Source: Panopea generosa (taxonomy: Eukaryota; Mollusca; Bivalvia; Adapedonta; Hiatellidae). From it: a stretch of DNA of 64,000 nt. The notes under the pieces were generated by a model. That model was not told the DNA's origin and searched no databases. It saw only the letters and a list, made by a program, of their open reading frames with translations. The stretch is taken from contig CM055895.1 in the NCBI GenBank assembly GCA_029582155.1, positions 17,660,787-17,724,786 of the forward strand. The letters run 5' to 3'. A program made the translations under genes and the position numbers. Of the stretch, positions 59,366 to 64,000 are shown in pieces (positions within the stretch are counted from its first letter, which is position 1; every line of letters starts with the position of its first letter).

Positions 59366-60479
59366 GGTCAGTTCCAGTCATTAACTACTTATACCCATCA
59401 CTCAAACAACTTAGCATTAACACTATACAGGATGTACCCAATTTGTGACAACTACTGTGCAAACATTCTGGCACTAATATTTCCTTCCAGTCCAAGATGT
59501 ACAACATATGTGACACCTCATGACTATAGGCTTATTTACTTGTACGTTTTGATAAAACTAAGGATTGTTTATATACAAGTGATTATTTATCTAATCATAA
59601 TAACTGTATTAATTACAGAAATTTCTAATATAGCAATATGGTACAATATTAAATATTATTCATAAAAATATTATAAGAATTATTACATGGTGACAATATT
59701 TTCTATTTTCTACAAGTATTCCTGTGTAATGTAACTTTAAGGGGCCCCTTTACTCCCCTGCATCTTGTTTTGTACTTCAAACCCCTATTCATGGGAATGA
59801 TTAACCATGCATGAAATCTATAAGGGGTCTTTTAGAAGGCCTAAGGCCTTACTCATTATAGTGCGACATAGGATGAATAAAATTAATGCAAGTAAATTTG
59901 AAAAAAAACCGTTTCTGTATTATTCAAGTTTTTAAGTGCAGCTTCAGCTGTGATTGTCAAATAATCATACAGCTTTTATGAATTAATGTTGAATTCATTT
60001 ACTGGGTAGATCCAGTATTGGATGTTGATTTTGAGAGGCCATAATGCTAAACAGCAGACCAAACTTGCAACCCATGGCTTGATAGACAAACACCTTGGCT
60101 ACATTAGAATTTATTAATTAAGTAACCTGTGATAATTTATTCATATTGTGGCTTCATGCAACAAAACTAAATTACACAGAATACAACTGGTAAGTCATGA
60201 TATAATAATACCTTAAAATAGTAGTCAAGAGTTTCATTTTAAATATATTAATGTATACAAATGTAACATGACTATTGTGCATGCTGCAATTATTCATAAA
60301 ATAGGACTTGCATTATTTATACCCAAATCAATAGGAGTGGAATGTACTGGTTTTGCAATCACTTTTGGGTCATGCTTAGTTCAAATGACTTTTGCAGAAT
60401 TATTGTTTCTCAACAAATTATGTTTTTTCATCAGCCAGTGAAAACAGGGTTATATTTATAATTAGTGTGCAGTGCTTAA
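59366..60479. other. AT-rich spacer
   Basis: A 77-codon plus frame (59432-59665) is AT-driven. GGGGCCCCTTTACTCCCCTG near 59740 is a small GC island. A tRNA-like minus patch (GCAACCCATGGCTTGATAG) lies near 60070. No gene is supported. Confidence 0.45.
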
Positions 60480-60760
60480 ATGTAGCTTCAACATGCATCC
60501 TTATAGTACAATGAAGTACATCCATCTTTAAGATGGAAGATGTTGGTTTAATTCCAACTACGGATATCTTTTGGAGGCTTCTTACAATGCAATGCAACTA
60601 TGTTTTGAATTAATGAAATGAAGGTAGTAAAATTGTTTTGATCTGTAATTTGGGGCATGTTTATTTCAGGAAGGATAGAACAATTTTGAGTTTTCATAAC
60701 AGTTGATGAGAAACTTTAGGCTAGTTCAATGTCTGTTAACATTCATGTAATAGTTATGCC
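60480..60760. repeat. inverted copy of the unit 2/3 dispersed repeat
   Basis: CATCCTTATAGTACAATGAA, then a tRNA-like GGTTTAATTCCAAC and ACAATTTTGAGTTTTCAT. These match about 5790-6135 and 15830-16190 in reverse orientation, so this repeat also exists outside the inverted-repeat units. Confidence 0.75.
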
Positions 60761-60804
60761 TGATAAAATTAAGTGTTTATGTTGGTCAATGATTGAAAGT
60801 GTTG

Positions 60805-60888
60805 AGGTCTTCACCAGGACTTGAACCTGGAGCTCTTTTCATATAGAAAAGTGTGCTACATTACACTATAAAGATGTACTCAACACCA
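60805..60888 (-). repeat. tRNA-like SINE head
   Basis: CCAGGACTTGAACCTGGAGC is a B-box arm in reverse orientation (GGTTCAAGTCCTGG), followed by a tRNA-like region ending ATTACACTATAAAGATG. It lacks a cloverleaf acceptor stem, so it is a SINE piece and not a tRNA gene. Confidence 0.55.
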
Positions 60889-61269
60889 GGAACCATTATG
60901 TATATAAGTAAATATTGTGTTATAATTTGAGCTGAATATATAAAGAAACAGCCCAAACTGACGAATGAATGCAAGTGTATTATATTAATTATACTAATAA
61001 TATTACTAATTAATTATACTAGTAAACAAACCTCCGTCAGCTTCCTCTCTAATGTTTTACTTTTCTTATTTCTACATTAACATTTTGGGACCGATGTTGA
61101 GTCCCAACTGGTTTGTAACTGTTTTGGAAACTATTTGTTGTCTCGGTTCGGAGCAACTGGCAACATACAAAGGCATTTTTTGCACTTTACAGTTGTTGTC
61201 ATTTAACTAACATAACTTGTCGAGAGACCTCTTGTTGGGGGTGGGTGGTATTGTGATCTTTCATGGCAT

Positions 61270-61700
61270 TTGATATCCGCAAGTAACCAATGATTTCACC
61301 CACTTGAATCAGCTTTGAGAGACGAAAGAAACTGATAGATAATGTCAGGGTTCTCCACAGGAAGGAATGCAAGCACTAGCCTAGTAGGGTAAGAACACCT
61401 GAACACATTTTCAAGCTCTGTGAAAGGCATTCATTGAAATATATTTCACTAATAAAACTTATTAATCAGGTTAAGTCATCATAATACTGTTTTTCATTTT
61501 AAATAAAATTTACAATGAAAAATATATGCAAAGAAAAAAAACATGATTTAGAAGAAAGTAAGCTTTTGCAAAATTCTGTTAAAGAATGTAAGTGCTAGGT
61601 GAATACCATTTAAATGCTGGGGTGCCCCTGTACTTAAATGACCTGTGGAGAAGCCTGGACATCTTATATCAATCATCAGAGAGACTGTTGCCGGAAGGTT
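61270..61700 (-). repeat. broken SINE family A pieces
   Basis: 61275-61325 (CCGCAAGTAACCAATGATTTC, CACTTGAATCAGC) and 61655-61690 (ATCTTATATCAATCATCAGAGAGACTGTTGCCGG, in pieces) match the SINE body and the satellite-forming segment. About 330 bp of foreign sequence lies between them. Confidence 0.65.
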
Positions 61701-62785
61701 ATTGAATAAAAATATAACAAGCAATTCAATTCACAAATATATATCTAATAGTAAAATCAATGCCGACAGTGTAAATTTAGAAATTATAAACTATTGGTAA
61801 TAAAATTGAAGGGGTTTAATACTCTCAAATATATTTCAAACATCGCTAATTTACAAAGGATATGTACCTGATTTAACATATCTTATACTGATATCAACTG
61901 TTCTATAATTAAATAAAATTAATAGATGAGTATGGAAAATTATCGTCGACCAGGGCTAGGGTACGAATCAACCACGTTATGAAACGACTGTAATTGAAAA
62001 CAATTAAGCATTGTAGAGTCCAATAACACCTTTTGAACAATGCGATAACACACACCAATACACAATTTACAGTGTGTACACTGCGACTGTATTAGAGATC
62101 GCCGAGGTACTCTGCATTTAAGCTTATGCAGTAAACTTTACACAAATTATAGAAGTGCGATAAAGAGGAAATTGAAGCACCGCGAGCATTAAATTCAACC
62201 GCAGTACTTAGTGAAATAGGCACTAACCAGCTTACCTCTCTTTCAGTATGAGATTCAAGTACCGCTAATCATATGTTAGATGTTGATTCAATATATTTCA
62301 AACATTAATTTGAATATCTTTCTTTTCTTTTCTTTCTAATTATTGCTGTCATGACATACAATAATGACAATGTCAAGCCTACAAAGTTATTCAATCTATC
62401 CAAGAGAACTTGGTTATATGATAAATAAATGCAGTCTATGATAGCCTTCAAATATCTAGAAAGTGGAACTAGTCAACTATATTTCAAATATTAAAAAAAC
62501 AACACATAATTGACCTTAATTGTTGTTTTCAATACTATATTTAAATCATGCCAAAGAAAATTATACGCTAAAACTACACAACCAAAAAGCAATAAGTTTA
62601 TTACTATAATACCCCACCCACATTTGTCTTTACCGTAAACTCAATTTAAATATCAACTTTCACGTTTTCACAGAAGAACATTTATATACATACAGTTCCA
62701 ATAATTGTAAATCTACGAAAAATTTATTAAATTACCAGAACCTAACACTGACATTTTACATAACGCAATCGATCGTAAATTATCT
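61701..62785. other. AT-rich spacer with one isolated splice-donor signal
   Basis: CpGs are mildly enriched at 62090-62230. On the minus strand, CTGAAAGAG followed by GTAAGC lies near 62238; it could end a 5' exon of a leftward gene, but nothing else supports it. Confidence 0.35.
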
Positions 62786-62787
62786 GC

Positions 62788-64000
62788 AAAAGGTCAGCTA
62801 CCACCACAGAGACGAGATCTCTGATTGGCCGAATAAAGTAAAGGGATATTCAGGGTATATATTTTTATAGTAAGCTTAATTCTGGTTGGATGAAAATGTG
62901 AAACTGGCAAATGATCACAATAAAATATAAGTTTGTTATGTTTGTGTCAATTAACCGTTCAAATTCATTTATTCTTCGTATATAAATGGATATTGATAGG
63001 GTTTTTATGAAAATGAAAGTTAAACACATCCAAGATATAGTTATATTCGCCGTGTTTTTTATCTATTAACCGTTCAAATTCATTTATTCTTCGCATATAA
63101 ATGGATAGTGATAGGGTTTTTATGAAAATGAAAGTTAAACACATCCAAGATATAGTTATATTCGCCGTGTTTTTTATCTATTTACGGTTCAAATTCATTT
63201 ATTCTTCGTATATAAATGGTTATTGATAGGGTTCTTACGAAAATAAAAGTTAAAAACATCTCAGATATAAAATAAATATATATCCTCAACATTAGGTACA
63301 TCAGGAATAATGTTAACAAAAATTACTAACCTTAGTATATATTAATCCGATAAGTAATCCATTGTGTAGTTAAATCCAATGTTATCAACCGGATTAATCC
63401 GATAAATAATCCAGTGTGTAGTTAAATCCAATGTTATCAACCGTATTAATCCGATAAGTAATCCAGTGTGTAGTTAAATCCAATGTTATCAACCGTAATA
63501 ATCCGATAAGTAATCCAGTTTGTAGTTAAATCCAATGTTAACAAGTAAACAGTTAAATCCAAACTGATGAAAATGTCTTTTTCTCTCCTTTATATACGGT
63601 TTTTAAAAGACTATTTGCGGTTGACATTAAGTTTTCGTGTTAAAATCTTCTTATGGTCAGCTACCACCATAGAGACGAGCTCTCTGATTAGCCGAATAAA
63701 GTATAGAGATATTCAGGGCATATATTTTTATAGTAAGCTTAATTCTGGTTGGATGAAAATGTGAAACTGGCAAATGATCACAATAAAATATAAGTTTATT
63801 ATGTTTGTGTCAATAAACCGTTCAAATTCATTTATTCTTCGTATATAAATGGATATTGATAGGGTTTTTATGAAAATGAAAGTTAAACACATCCAAGATA
63901 TAGTGATATTCGCCGTGTTTTTTATTTATTAACCGTTCAAATTCATTTATTCTTCGTATTTAAATGGATATTGATAGGGCTTTATGAAAATGAAAGTTAA
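62788..64000. repeat. second block of the two-monomer satellite
   Basis: It starts inside the linker (GGTCAGCTACCACCACAGAG), then three A monomers, the connector, four B monomers (about 63340-63540), a full linker (63550-63815) and A monomers to the window edge. It shares variants such as GGCCGAATAAAGTA that are absent from 49-57 kb. Confidence 0.95.

Noticed and set aside
62200-62260. Minus-strand 5' exon ending CTGAAAGAG/GTAAGC
   Set aside because: An isolated donor consensus with no frame, acceptor or promoter evidence beyond mild CpG enrichment.

Overview
This window is eukaryotic, AT-rich and repeat-dense. It is most likely from a bivalve or other lophotrochozoan mollusc; that is inference. 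The reasons are spliced microexons, several tRNA-derived SINE families with AATC/TGAT tails, a MULE transposon carrying an OTU protease domain, LINE and MITE debris, and at least ten different minisatellites. There are no long open genes. Almost every long open frame is a by-product of a tandem repeat whose period is a multiple of three.

Layout. 1-1170 is a 48/58-bp minisatellite. 1823-21072 holds three head-to-tail units (1823-4270, 4274-14120, 14158-21072), each bounded by about 45-bp terminal inverted repeats. Units 2 and 3 are near full copies and unit 1 is internally deleted. The units carry minus-strand, phase-0 microexons of 48-63 bp encoding related 16-21 residue peptides, SINEs, and 51-bp arrays made of consensus 5' splice sites. 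Unit 2 also holds a broken OTU/zinc-finger/MULE transposase. 21115-21687 is a TIR MITE. 23805-34830 is an 11-kb satellite of a 70/72-bp unit amplified from the head/body junction of a tRNA-derived SINE. 35750-40600 holds a SINE, a MITE, LINE reverse transcriptase debris, a candidate exon and a foldback element.

41084-46224 holds three minus-strand exons whose splice phases agree (29, 489 and 129 bp). They encode a protein with a hexapeptide N-H-Q repeat and two copies of an AINVF(G/D)G motif. A 44-bp candidate exon at 37888-37931 continues the phase but carries an in-frame TGA. If that codon is not a true stop, the frame runs in phase into the microexons at 19.4-2.4 kb, giving one very long minus-strand gene whose introns are filled with satellites. 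This linkage is inference.

47970-57400 and 62790-64000 are a two-monomer (116 bp + 52 bp) satellite with a unique linker and a nearly perfect 3.0-kb higher-order duplication. A PIF/Harbinger-like MITE with a TAA target duplication is inserted in it. Between these blocks lie a CpG-rich promoter-like patch near 57.5-57.7 kb, an unassigned 108-codon ORF, a polypyrimidine tract and more SINE pieces.
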